Assembly: GCF_004005485.1 (NCBI RefSeq)
Contig: NZ_RZUL01000004.1
Span: 1 to 64,000 of the forward strand
Reading direction: 5' to 3'
Origin: Sphingobium algorifonticola
GTDB lineage: Bacteria > Pseudomonadota > Alphaproteobacteria > Sphingomonadales > Sphingomonadaceae
Length of the DNA: 64,000 nucleotides
In this document: positions 46,947-55,189 of the stretch, piece after piece
Position numbering within the stretch: position 1 is the stretch's first letter
Layout of the letters: every line of letters begins with the position of its first letter
Notes under the pieces: model-generated
Told to the model about the DNA's origin: nothing
The model's database searches: none
The model's input: the letters and a program-made list of their open reading frames with translations, nothing else
Position numbers and translations under genes: made by a program

Positions 46947-48176
46947 ATGATCCGATATGCCCTGACTGGCGCGATGGCGCTGGCACTGGTTGCCACCGCC
47001 GCCTTGTCGCAGACGGTGCCGCCGACGAGCGGTCCGGCCGAAAACGGTTCGCCCGCATGGTTCCTGCAAGGGTCGTTCCCCGATCCGGGCGGTCGCACGT
47101 CGGTCGATGCCAAGGGTGTTGTCACGGTCCTGCCGCGACCCGAAGGCGCGCCTTTCGCCGCTGGCGCGCGGACGGCGGTTACCTGTTCGCACTCCACCGT
47201 CTGCCAAAACCGCAAGGGGCCGCAGCGTGGCGAGATGCAGCGCGTCCAGTGGAAGCAGGAGATGGGATACACATTCGAATATCCCGTCCAACTGCCCCCC
47301 GGCATCGGCGGGGTCCCGGCGGTGTCGCGCGATTCGAAGGGCAATATCTGGGTGTTCCAGCGCAAGCCGGTCGGCAACCCTCAGTTGCTGAAATATGACG
47401 CCAACTGGAAGCTGATCCTGTCCGTGGGCGACGATGTGATCGACCATCATGACAAGGCGCACGGCATGGCGGTCGACGCAGACGACAATGTGTGGGTGAT
47501 CGACACCGCCAACGCGACGGCGAAGAAAGTCAGTCCGCAGGGCAAGCTGCTGCAGACCATCGGCAGCTGGGGCAAGCCGGGCGACTGGGATGAAGCGAGG
47601 GGGCAGCGGCTGCTGTGGGAGCCGGTCATGCTGGCGTTCGGGCGCAACGGCGACATCTACATCGCGCAGGGCCATGGCAACGAAAGCCCGAACACCACCG
47701 ATTCGGATGACCCCACCAACAATATCGGTGCCGCCCGCATTCTGCACCTCGACAAGAACGGCAAATATATCAACCAGTGGTTCGGCCACAATGTGGGACC
47801 AGGCAAGTTCCAGAATGCCCACGGCCTTGCCGTGGACCCGAAGAACGGCGACGTATGGGTCGGCGACCGCGAGGACTATCGCATCGTCATTTTCAACAGC
47901 AAGGGCCAGTTCCTGCGCACCATTCAGACTCGCAACCTGGTCTGCGCGATCCAGTTCGACGCGCAGGGCGAACCCTGGATGGCGAGCGGACAGGACGGCC
48001 AGTTCCTGAAGATGACGCGCGACGGCAAGGTCGTGGGCGCGGTCGGCAACGGCATGGGCATCGGCAAGGGGCAATTCATCGAGGCCAGCTATTGGGTGTT
48101 CGACCAGAAGAACAATCTGTATGCGGGCGATACGAGCGTCGGTCGCGTCACCTTCATGCGCGCGCCGGGCGGCTGA
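46947..48176 (+). CDS. secreted NHL-repeat six-bladed beta-propeller
   Basis: 409 residues. A signal peptide (MIRYALTGAMALALVATAAL) precedes NHL-type repeats: KAHGMAVDADDNVWVIDTAN, NAHGLAVDPKNGDVWVGDRE and similar, with the overall layout of peptidyl-amidoglycolate lyase-like propellers. Two Cys in the N-terminal part (TCSHSTVCQN) may form a disulfide. GGGAG precedes the ATG. It lies 27 bp after the previous propeller gene and should be cotranscribed. Role unknown; such propellers are common in sphingomonad catabolic loci. Confidence 0.82.
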   Translation: MIRYALTGAMALALVATAALSQTVPPTSGPAENGSPAWFLQGSFPDPGGRTSVDAKGVVTVLPRPEGAPFAAGARTAVTCSHSTVCQNRKGPQRGEMQRVQWKQEMGYTFEYPVQLPPGIGGVPAVSRDSKGNIWVFQRKPVGNPQLLKYDANWKLILSVGDDVIDHHDKAHGMAVDADDNVWVIDTANATAKKVSPQGKLLQTIGSWGKPGDWDEARGQRLLWEPVMLAFGRNGDIYIAQGHGNESPNTTDSDDPTNNIGAARILHLDKNGKYINQWFGHNVGPGKFQNAHGLAVDPKNGDVWVGDREDYRIVIFNSKGQFLRTIQTRNLVCAIQFDAQGEPWMASGQDGQFLKMTRDGKVVGAVGNGMGIGKGQFIEASYWVFDQKNNLYAGDTSVGRVTFMRAPGG

Positions 48177-48197
48177 CCCGACCGTGCCGAAAGGCGA

Positions 48198-48518
48198 TTA
48201 TTCGCCGTAGGTTTTTGCGAGATAGGCCGCGATCGCATCGGCATCGGCCGGTGCGATCGGTGCCTTGTAGACGGCAATCATCTTGGCGACATTGTCTTTC
48301 CAGAATTGCGCCCCCTTCCCGCGTGGCTGGGTGCGGATATAGTCGAGCGAGTGGCAGGCCGCGCAATTGCCCACCGTCAGTTCCGCCCCCTCGCCCGGCG
48401 GCAGGGTGAAATCCTCTTCAGTTTGCGGCAGCGCATAAGTGACGGTGCGCGGCGGCGAAGCGGCGGCCAGCGCGATGAGCAGCAGCGGCGCGCCGAGCAG
48501 GAGGTGACGCGCCCTCAT
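48198..48518 (-). CDS. small periplasmic c-type cytochrome
   Basis: 106 residues from ATG 48518, overlapping the stop of the oxidase gene (ATGA). A signal peptide (HLLLGAPLLLIALAAASP) is followed by one heme-binding motif CAACH (52-56) and Met near 80 as a possible second ligand. It is likely the electron acceptor for the molybdenum enzyme encoded just before it, as in SorAB-type sulfite dehydrogenases. Confidence 0.88.
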   Translation of the reverse strand: MRARHLLLGAPLLLIALAAASPPRTVTYALPQTEEDFTLPPGEGAELTVGNCAACHSLDYIRTQPRGKGAQFWKDNVAKMIAVYKAPIAPADADAIAAYLAKTYGE

Positions 48519-49708
48519 GCGACGCGCAGCCGCACGGTTTCGACGACATTGCGCAGATAGCCTGCGGGGTTCCATAACGGCTCCATCGGTTGGGTTTCGC
48601 CACTGACGGCCGTCGCGCGAACCTGCACCGCCTGCGCACCGCGCGGCAAGCGGAGAACGAGCGTCCAGGGACGAAAGGCATAGCGGCCCAGATCATCGCC
48701 CAGCCGCGCCGCGACCCATTGCCTGCCGCCATCGAGCGAAAGCTCCACCTTCGCAATGCCCGAGCCGCCGTCGAAAGCGATGCCCGACAGGATCGTCGCA
48801 TCCGCACCGCTGACCGTCGCGCCATCGGCGTGACTGGTCAGAAAGGAGCGTACCGCGAACGTGCCGATCGGCCGCGTTGCCGCCGGCTTTTCACCGACTG
48901 GTACGCATTGGCAGTCATTGTCGGGCACCCGATAGGCGGTCTTCATCCAGTAGCCCTCGAACGGCGCGTCCAGCACTGCGATATCGCTCAGATGCTTGAC
49001 CCAGTAGGTGCCGAAATAGCCCGGCACGACCAGACGGAGCGGATAGCCGTTGAGAAACGGCAAGTCTTCGCCATTCATCGCCCAGGCGAGCATCACTTCG
49101 CCGTCGGTCGCATGATCGAGATCGAGCGCCTTCACGAAATCGGGCATGTCGGGCGCGGGCGGATTGTCGAGCCCGTTGAACGTCACCTGCTTCCCGCCCG
49201 ACTTGACGCCCGCCTTTTCGAGCACCGCCTTCAGCGGTACACCGGTCCAGCGGGCATTGCCCATCGCGCCATTGCCAAGCTGTCCACCGCCCACGCGCGG
49301 CGAAAAGAAGCCGCGGCTGTTCCCCGAACACTGGTTCACCGCGACGATGTCCGTCGGTGTGAATTGCCGCTTCAGATCGTCGAGCGAAAGCGACAGCGGC
49401 CGGGCGACATGGCCGCCGATCGTCAATCGCCACGCCGCCATGTCGATCGACAGCGGAATGTCCGACATGTGGTAGCGCACAAAAAAAGCGTCGTTCGGCG
49501 TCAGTAGCGTTTCGTTGAACACGCCGAACGGCGTTTCGAGCTGTGGCGGGCGACTCGTAAGACCGATGAGCGGCCGCTTGCCGGGATAGCGCACCAGCGG
49601 CCGCACGCCATTAGCGAAGGGCAATGTCACGTCCTGCGCCGATACCCGGCCACCGAGCAGCGCCTGCGCGCCAATCCCCAGCAGAAGATGACGCCTTTCC
49701 AGTATCAT
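48515..49708 (-). CDS. sulfite oxidase-family molybdopterin oxidoreductase, Tat-exported
   Basis: 397 residues from ATG 49708. The leader ERRHLLLGIGAQALLGG looks like a Tat signal. The molybdenum-ligating Cys is Cys127 in AVNQCSGNSRGFFSPR, and the C-terminal dimerisation domain (GATVSGADATILSGIAFDGG, IAKVELSLDGGRQWV) is present. The family includes sulfite dehydrogenases SorA and SoxC, and others. Paired with the cytochrome c gene (ATGA). It is divergent from the molybdenum hydroxylase operon. Confidence 0.88.
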   Translation of the reverse strand: MILERRHLLLGIGAQALLGGRVSAQDVTLPFANGVRPLVRYPGKRPLIGLTSRPPQLETPFGVFNETLLTPNDAFFVRYHMSDIPLSIDMAAWRLTIGGHVARPLSLSLDDLKRQFTPTDIVAVNQCSGNSRGFFSPRVGGGQLGNGAMGNARWTGVPLKAVLEKAGVKSGGKQVTFNGLDNPPAPDMPDFVKALDLDHATDGEVMLAWAMNGEDLPFLNGYPLRLVVPGYFGTYWVKHLSDIAVLDAPFEGYWMKTAYRVPDNDCQCVPVGEKPAATRPIGTFAVRSFLTSHADGATVSGADATILSGIAFDGGSGIAKVELSLDGGRQWVAARLGDDLGRYAFRPWTLVLRLPRGAQAVQVRATAVSGETQPMEPLWNPAGYLRNVVETVRLRVA

Positions 49709-49867
49709 GATGCGACTCCCGATGGTCCAGCCTGTGCAGATCGCGTTGTCGCGCCTCATGATGCTTTGCCGCCTTCGGTCAAATGCGCAAGACTTTCTGT
49801 GCAGGCGCGGATAGAAATGGCGTGTGCCTCGTTACAGCAATCGACGCCGCCATGGGGAACATCACCG

Positions 49868-50500
49868 ATGAAAGACAGTCCCGCCGCCCTATCCCGCCGG
49901 GCCGTGCTGGGCGGCAGTGCCGCGCTGTGCGCCGCCCCGGCCATCCATGCCTCCGCCAATGCCCAAACCGCCCCCACCGGAAAGACGCAGATGATCGCCA
50001 CGACCCTGAAGGTAAACGGCAAGGACGTGCGGCTGACGCTCGATCCGCGCACCACATTGCTTGACGCGCTGCGGGAGCATCTGCACCTGACCGGCACCAA
50101 GAAAGGCTGCGACCATGGCCAGTGCGGTGCCTGTACCGTCATCGTCGAAGGACGGCGGATCAACAGCTGCCTGACGCTGGCGCTGATGCACGACGGCGAC
50201 GACATCACCACGATCGAGGGGCTGGGAACGCCCGACAAGATGCACCCGATGCAGCGGGCATTTGTCACGCATGACGGCTTTCAGTGCGGCTATTGCACGC
50301 CCGGGCAGATCTGTTCGGCCGTCGCCGTGCTGGACGAGATCGAGGCGGGCATCCCCAGCCATGTGACCGAAGATCTGGACAAGGTGGCATTTTCCGACGC
50401 GGAAGTGCGCGAGCGGATGAGCGGCAATATCTGCCGCTGTGCGGCCTATCCCAATATCGTCGCCGCGATCCGCGACGTGGCGGAAGGAGAGAAGGCATGA
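49868..50500 (+). CDS. xanthine dehydrogenase-family 2Fe-2S subunit, Tat-exported (PaoA-like)
   Basis: 210 residues from ATG 49868. A twin-arginine leader ([18 protein letters not shown]) precedes two [2Fe-2S] domains: a plant-ferredoxin type ([16 protein letters not shown]) and the four-helix one ([12 protein letters not shown] and [11 protein letters not shown]). The leader would carry the whole complex to the periplasm, as in E. coli PaoABC. First of three overlapping genes. Confidence 0.9.
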   Translation: MKDSPAALSRRAVLGGSAALCAAPAIHASANAQTAPTGKTQMIATTLKVNGKDVRLTLDPRTTLLDALREHLHLTGTKKGCDHGQCGACTVIVEGRRINSCLTLALMHDGDDITTIEGLGTPDKMHPMQRAFVTHDGFQCGYCTPGQICSAVAVLDEIEAGIPSHVTEDLDKVAFSDAEVRERMSGNICRCAAYPNIVAAIRDVAEGEKA

Positions 50501-51453
50501 AGGCCTTTACCTATGAGCGGGCGACCAGCCCGGCCAAGGCCGCTGCCGCCGCCGTCGCCAACCCGGGCGCACGATTTATCGCAGGCGGCACCAATCTGCT
50601 CGACCTCATGAAATTGCAGATCGAGACGCCGACGCATCTGATCGACGTCAACCGGCTCGACCTCGACACGGTGCGCGAGACGTCCGACGGTGGCCTGCGG
50701 ATCGGCGCGCTGGTGCGCAATACCGATTTGGCCGCGCACAAGAAAGTCCGGCGCGATTATGCGGTGCTGAGCCGCGCGCTGCTTTCCGGCGCGTCGGGCC
50801 AACTCCGCAACAAGGCGACGACGGCGGGCAACCTGTTGCAGCGCACCCGCTGCCCCTATTTCTACGACACCACCAAGCCGTGCAACAAGCGCAGGCCGGG
50901 CACCGGTTGCGCCGCGCTGGCCGGGTTCAATCGCAACATGGCGATCCTGGGCACCAGCGCGGACTGTATCGCGACGCATCCGTCCGACATGGCCGTCGCG
51001 ATGCGATTGCTGGATGCGACCGTGGAGACGGTGGCAGCGGACGGAAGCAGCCGGGCCATCCCGATCGCGGATTTCCACCGCCTGCCCGGCACTACGCCCG
51101 ACATCGAAACGGCGCTGGCGCCCGGCGAGCTTGTGACCGCCGTCGTGCTGCCCAGGCCAATCGGCGGAAGCCATGTCTACCGCAAGGTGCGCGATCGCGC
51201 CTCTTACGCCTTTGCGGTGATTTCGGTCGCGGCGATTTTTGGCAAGGACAGCAATGCGCGCTTCGCCTTTGGCGGGCTGGCGCACAAGCCGTGGCGGACC
51301 GAGGCAGCCGATGCCGCCGCGGCGGCAGGCGCCAATGCCGTGGCCGACGCCGCGCTCGCCGGTGCGAAGACGACCGAGCACAACCGGTTCAAGACCGATC
51401 TGGTCCGGCGAACACTGGCGCAGGTCTATGCGCAGCAGGAGATACGGGCATGA
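50497..51453 (+). CDS. xanthine dehydrogenase-family FAD subunit (PaoB-like)
   Basis: 318 residues. A vanillyl-alcohol-oxidase-type FAD domain with [19 protein letters not shown] near the start, and [16 protein letters not shown] with Cys residues ([13 protein letters not shown]) that in PaoB hold an extra [4Fe-4S] cluster. ATGA overlaps join it to both neighbours. It transfers electrons between the Fe-S and FAD sites of the aldehyde oxidoreductase. Confidence 0.9.
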   Translation: MKAFTYERATSPAKAAAAAVANPGARFIAGGTNLLDLMKLQIETPTHLIDVNRLDLDTVRETSDGGLRIGALVRNTDLAAHKKVRRDYAVLSRALLSGASGQLRNKATTAGNLLQRTRCPYFYDTTKPCNKRRPGTGCAALAGFNRNMAILGTSADCIATHPSDMAVAMRLLDATVETVAADGSSRAIPIADFHRLPGTTPDIETALAPGELVTAVVLPRPIGGSHVYRKVRDRASYAFAVISVAAIFGKDSNARFAFGGLAHKPWRTEAADAAAAAGANAVADAALAGAKTTEHNRFKTDLVRRTLAQVYAQQEIRA

Positions 51454-53657
51454 AGTTCGATCAACCCGCCACCATCAACCCTATCGATCGCGCGCGCGTG
51501 GTGGGCCAGCCGATCGACCGGATCGACGGCCCGGCGAAGGTTTGCGGCACCGCCCCTTATGCCTATGAGCGACATGATGCCGCGCCGAACGCGGCCTATG
51601 GCTGGATGGTCGGATCGGCGATCGCCAAGGGCACGATCAACAGCATCGACACGCGCGCCGCGGAAGCCGCGCCGGGCGTTCTGGCGGTCGTAACGCATGC
51701 CAATGCAGGCGACCTTGGCAAGGGGCGCATGAACACCGCGACCTTGCTGGGCGGCCCTAGTATCGAACATCACGATCAGGCGCTCGCTCTGGTGGTGGCC
51801 GAAACGCTGGAGCAGGCGCGCGACGCCGCGAAGCTGGTAGTGATCGATTATGCAACCGGTGAAGGCCGGTTCGATCTGGCCGCCGCCATGCGCGGTGCCA
51901 CGGCACCCAAAGATGTGCAGGGCAGCCCGGCCGATACCAGGACCGGCGACTTCGACGGCGCGTTCGCCAAGGCCGCTGTCAAGATCGACCAGCGGTACAC
52001 GACCCCCGATCACAGCCACGCGATGATGGAGCCGCATGCCACGACGGCCGCGTGGACCGGCGACAAGTTGACCCTGTGGTCATCGAACCAGATGATTGCC
52101 TGGAGTGTGGGCGAGATCGCCCGGACGCTGAAGATCAAGCCGGACAATGTGCAGGTGATCGCGCCCTATGTGGGCGGCGGTTTCGGCGCGAAGCTGTTCG
52201 TGCGGGCCGACGCGCTGCTCGCCGCGCTGGGCGCGCGCGCGGCTGGCAGGCCGGTGAAGGTCGCGCTGGCCCGCGCGCAGATTCCGAACAACACGACGCA
52301 TCGCCCCGCGACGATCCAGCGCATCCGGCTGGGCGCGAAGAAGGACGGCACGATCGAGGCGATCGGCCATGAAGTATGGTCGGGCGACCTGCCCGGCGGC
52401 GGAGTCGAGGTGGCGGCGCTCCAGACGCGGCAGCTCTATGCCGGCAAGCATCGCATGACGAAGCATCGGCTGGCGGTGCTCGACTTGCCCGAAGGCAATG
52501 CGATGCGCGCGCCTGGCGAGGCCGTCGGTCTGCTGGCGCTGGAAGTGGCGATGGACGAGCTGGCGGAGGCCTGCGACGTCGATCCGGTCGAATTGCGCAT
52601 CAAGAACGATGTGCAATATGATCCCGAAGTCGGCCCGTCGAAGCCCTTTTCCAGCCGCAAGCTGGTCGAATGCCTGCGCGAGGGTGCCACCCGCTTCGGC
52701 TGGGACAAGCGCAATCCGAAGCCCGGTCAGGTGCGCGACGGACAGTATCTGGTCGGCATGGGCGTCGCGTCCGCCTTTCGCGGTAACATCGTCATGAAAT
52801 CGGGCGCGCGCGTTGCGATCGACGGCAAGGGGCGGATCACCGTGTCCAGCGACATGACCGACATCGGCACCGGCAGCTATACGATCATCGCGCAGACAGC
52901 GGCGGAGATGCTGGGCGTGGAAGCCAGCGACATCACCGTTCGGCTGGGTGACAGCAGCTTCCCCGCGTCGGCCGGATCGGGCGGGCAATGGGGTGCGAAC
53001 AGCGCGACCGCGGGCGTCTATGCCGCGTGCATGGCGATGCGGTCGCAGCTTGCGCAGAAAGCCGGGCTGAATGCGGAGGACGCGCTGTTCGAAGATGGCA
53101 TGATCAAGGCGGCGGGCAAGGCAATCCCGCTACGTGAGGCCGCAGGGCGCGATGGCCTGAGCGTGGAGGACAGCATCAGCTTCGGCGACCTGACCGACCG
53201 CTATGCGCAGGCGACCTTCGGCGCGCATTTCGCCGAGGTGGGCGTGGACGTGTACACCGGCGAAGTGCGGGTGCGGCGGATGGGCGGCGCGTTCGCCGCC
53301 GGGCGCATCCTGAACCCCAAGACCGCACGCAGCCAGGTGATCGGCGCGATGACAATGGGCGTCGGCGCGGCGTTGATGGAGGAACTGGTCGTCGACACGC
53401 GCTTTGGCTATTTCGTCAATCACGACATGGCCGAATATCATGTGCCGGTGCACGCCGACATTCCCGAACAGGACGTGCTGTTCATCGACGAGCTGGACGA
53501 CAAGTCCTCACCCATGAAAGCCAAGGGCGTGGGCGAGCTGGGCCTGTGCGGCGCGGGCGCGGCGATCGCCAATGCGATCTACAACGCGACCGGCGTGCGC
53601 CTGCGCGACTATCCGCTGACGCTGAACAAGGTAATCGCGGGAATGGCGAAGGCGTGA
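51450..53657 (+). CDS. xanthine dehydrogenase-family molybdopterin subunit (PaoC-like)
   Basis: 735 residues. The large subunit begins [20 protein letters not shown] and has the MoCo loops [32 protein letters not shown] and [14 protein letters not shown], and the catalytic Glu region [19 protein letters not shown]. It oxidises aldehydes, possibly aromatic ones such as vanillin-type compounds, to acids. No XdhC/PaoD insertion chaperone is in the window. Confidence 0.9.
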   Translation: MKFDQPATINPIDRARVVGQPIDRIDGPAKVCGTAPYAYERHDAAPNAAYGWMVGSAIAKGTINSIDTRAAEAAPGVLAVVTHANAGDLGKGRMNTATLLGGPSIEHHDQALALVVAETLEQARDAAKLVVIDYATGEGRFDLAAAMRGATAPKDVQGSPADTRTGDFDGAFAKAAVKIDQRYTTPDHSHAMMEPHATTAAWTGDKLTLWSSNQMIAWSVGEIARTLKIKPDNVQVIAPYVGGGFGAKLFVRADALLAALGARAAGRPVKVALARAQIPNNTTHRPATIQRIRLGAKKDGTIEAIGHEVWSGDLPGGGVEVAALQTRQLYAGKHRMTKHRLAVLDLPEGNAMRAPGEAVGLLALEVAMDELAEACDVDPVELRIKNDVQYDPEVGPSKPFSSRKLVECLREGATRFGWDKRNPKPGQVRDGQYLVGMGVASAFRGNIVMKSGARVAIDGKGRITVSSDMTDIGTGSYTIIAQTAAEMLGVEASDITVRLGDSSFPASAGSGGQWGANSATAGVYAACMAMRSQLAQKAGLNAEDALFEDGMIKAAGKAIPLREAAGRDGLSVEDSISFGDLTDRYAQATFGAHFAEVGVDVYTGEVRVRRMGGAFAAGRILNPKTARSQVIGAMTMGVGAALMEELVVDTRFGYFVNHDMAEYHVPVHADIPEQDVLFIDELDDKSSPMKAKGVGELGLCGAGAAIANAIYNATGVRLRDYPLTLNKVIAGMAKA

Positions 53658-53671
53658 AACGGGCATAATCG

Positions 53672-53677
53672 TTGACA
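53672..53677 (+). promoter_or_regulatory. possible -35 box upstream of the tRNA-Gly gene
   Basis: A perfect TTGACA lies 33 bp before the tRNA-Gly at 53711. No good TATAAT hexamer is found at 16-18 bp, so this is only a weak promoter prediction. Confidence 0.3.
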
Positions 53678-53710
53678 GCCTGACACAAAATTGAGAGAGG
53701 CGGGCGCATC

Positions 53711-53784
53711 GCGGGTGTAGCTCAATGGTAGAGCAGCAGCTTCCCAAGCTGAATACGAGGGTTCGATTCCCTTCACCCGCTCCA
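53711..53784 (+). tRNA. tRNA-Gly (CCC)
   Basis: 74 nt with encoded CCA. Acceptor GCGGGTG/CACCCGC, D-arm GCTC/GAGC, loop TTCCCAA with anticodon CCC, T-arm GAGGGTTCGATTCCCTT. The U73 discriminator suits glycine. Strongly like E. coli glyU. Confidence 0.93.
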
Positions 53785-53954
53785 TGCGCGCCTTGCATCC
53801 GAAATGCTGCTTGCGCGCATCGTTCAGGCAAATTAGCTTCCACGGCATGATCGATCGAGCGGCATCGCAGCATCCTGTTGAAGCACATCCTGTGCTGTGC
53901 CCGCCCTTTTGCCTGTCCACGCGCCGCCCAAGACGCTGACGCCGCTTTGCGTAT

Positions 53955-54028
53955 GCGGCCTTGGCCGAGAGGTTAGGCGCCGGGGTTCCATCCCGTAGAC
54001 AGGAGTTCGAATCTCCTAGGCCGCTCCA
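53955..54028 (+). tRNA. atypical tRNA, likely Gly (TCC)
   Basis: 74 nt with CCA. Acceptor GCGGCCT/AGGCCGC and a good T-arm (AGGAG/CTCCT). The D-arm (GCC/GGC with GAGAGGTTA loop) looks more like Ser or Leu tRNAs. The anticodon stem has one mismatched pair (C-T at its base), and the loop GTTCCAT gives TCC with an unusual G32. The U73 and GCGG acceptor start favour Gly identity. It may be a divergent but working gene or a decaying copy. Confidence 0.65.
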
Positions 54029-54029
54029 T

Positions 54030-54102
54030 GCCCCCGTGGACCAACTGGATGGTCATGCGAGTTCTATTCGCACCTATGCAGGTTCGAGTCCTGCCGGGGG
54101 CA
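54030..54102 (+). tRNA. atypical tRNA, likely Arg (TCT)
   Basis: 73 nt without encoded CCA. Acceptor GCCCCCG/CGGGGGC, D-arm GACC/GGTC, anticodon stem TGCGA/TCGCA with loop GTTCTAT (anticodon TCT), T-arm GCAGG/CCTGC. All stems pair fully. It begins 1 nt after the previous tRNA. The loop has the same unusual G32 as its neighbour, and the other tRNAs in the window do encode CCA. Confidence 0.7.
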
Positions 54103-54190
54103 CATCATCCTGTGCCCGTCTGACAATTTTGGCGACGTGGTAGCCTTCCGCCCCCTTCCCTCCCTGCGCGTCAGCCTCTAAGCGGGCGGC

Positions 54191-54709
54191 ATGACGGCAC
54201 TCGACATTTTCGTTCTTCTGCTGATCGGAGGCGGCGCCCTGTTCGGGCTGGTGCGCGGCTTTGTGATGGAGACGCTTTCGCTGATGGCCTGGGTGCTGGC
54301 GGTGCTGGCAATCCGGCTGTTCCATGCGCCGGTCGCGGCGGTCCTTTCCGAATATGTCGGCACGCCGAGCGGCGCGGCGGCGCTGGCGCTCGTCCTGCTG
54401 TTCGGCACCACCTTCGCCGTCGGCAAGATGATCGCAAGCGCACTGGGGGCGCGGACCCGCAAGTCCGTGCTTGGGCCGCTCGACCGCGTGCTGGGCGGCG
54501 GCTTTGGCGCGATCAAAGGGTTGATCGGCGTGACCCTGCTGTTCATGGCGTTCACCCTGGTGCACGACACCATCTATGGCGGCGGATCGGCGCGGCCCGC
54601 CTGGCTCAAATCCTCCCGCACCTTTCCCCTGCTCGACGCCAGCAGCCGGGCGCTGAGCGCGTTTCTGGAGGAGCGACGGAACGGCGGGGTTGCTGCGGCG
54701 GACGATTGA
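54191..54709 (+). CDS. CvpA family membrane protein
   Basis: 172 residues with four membrane segments (starting at 5, 30, 62 and 105) and GALFGLVRGFVMETLSLMAW, a CvpA signature. CvpA-like proteins are needed for colicin V production in E. coli and for bile or envelope stress tolerance; their molecular function is unknown. Often next to purF or radA elsewhere, but not here. Confidence 0.86.
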   Translation: MTALDIFVLLLIGGGALFGLVRGFVMETLSLMAWVLAVLAIRLFHAPVAAVLSEYVGTPSGAAALALVLLFGTTFAVGKMIASALGARTRKSVLGPLDRVLGGGFGAIKGLIGVTLLFMAFTLVHDTIYGGGSARPAWLKSSRTFPLLDASSRALSAFLEERRNGGVAAADD

Positions 54710-54745
54710 GGGCCACGCATTGCCCATCATCGCCATGTCCCCTAC

Positions 54746-55189
54746 ATGGGGATGATGAGTGCCCCCCTGTACAACACGGACATATTGCGGCTGGCCAGCA
54801 GCATTCCGCATCACGCGCGGCTGGCCGATCCGCAGGCGAGCGTGGAGCGGCGGTCGCCGACCTGCGGCAGCCGGGTGACGGTGGACGTGCGGATGGACGA
54901 TGCGGGCCGGGTCGCCGACCTTGGCCTTGAGGTGCGCGCCTGCGCGCTGGGGCAGGCATCCGCCGCGCTGATGGCGGGCCATGCCATCGGCCAGGATGCC
55001 GCGCGGCTGATGCAGACGCGCGAGGCGCTGGCGGCCTATCTGGAGGGGCGTAGCGACGATCTGGACTTCTGGCCGGGCCTTGCGGTGCTGGCCCCGGCGC
55101 GCGCCTATCCCGCCCGCCACGCCTCCATCCGGCTGAGTTTCGATGCGGTGGCGCAGGCGGCGGCGGACGCGGTGCGGGCGCCGGTCTGA
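54746..55189 (+). CDS. IscU/NifU-like iron-sulfur scaffold protein, third Cys missing
   Basis: 147 residues. The IscU-like fold is seen as PHHARLADPQASVERRSPTC with Cys40, and VRACALGQASAALMAGHAIG with Cys66. At the place of the third ligand the sequence is YPARHASIRLSFDAV, so the expected Cys is replaced by Ala. It may bind a labile cluster, or act in another way. It overlaps the antiporter gene by one base (TGATG). Confidence 0.75.
   Translation: MGMMSAPLYNTDILRLASSIPHHARLADPQASVERRSPTCGSRVTVDVRMDDAGRVADLGLEVRACALGQASAALMAGHAIGQDAARLMQTREALAAYLEGRSDDLDFWPGLAVLAPARAYPARHASIRLSFDAVAQAAADAVRAPV

Noticed and set aside
45612..48074. 820-codon open frame on the minus strand
   Set aside because: It runs antisense across both propeller genes, is very rich in Arg, His, Asp and Gly as expected for a GC-rich shadow frame, and has no domain. 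The plus-strand genes have signal peptides and propeller repeats.
53508..53920. Minus-strand frames across tRNA-Gly encoding peptides such as GIEPSYSAWEAAALPLSYT
   Set aside because: A well-known artefact: the antisense translation of tRNA-Gly. Not a protein.
54074..55120. 348-codon minus-strand frame over cvpA and the IscU-like gene
   Set aside because: Shadow of real genes, ending in antisense tRNA sequence (PPAGLEPA); no recognisable fold.
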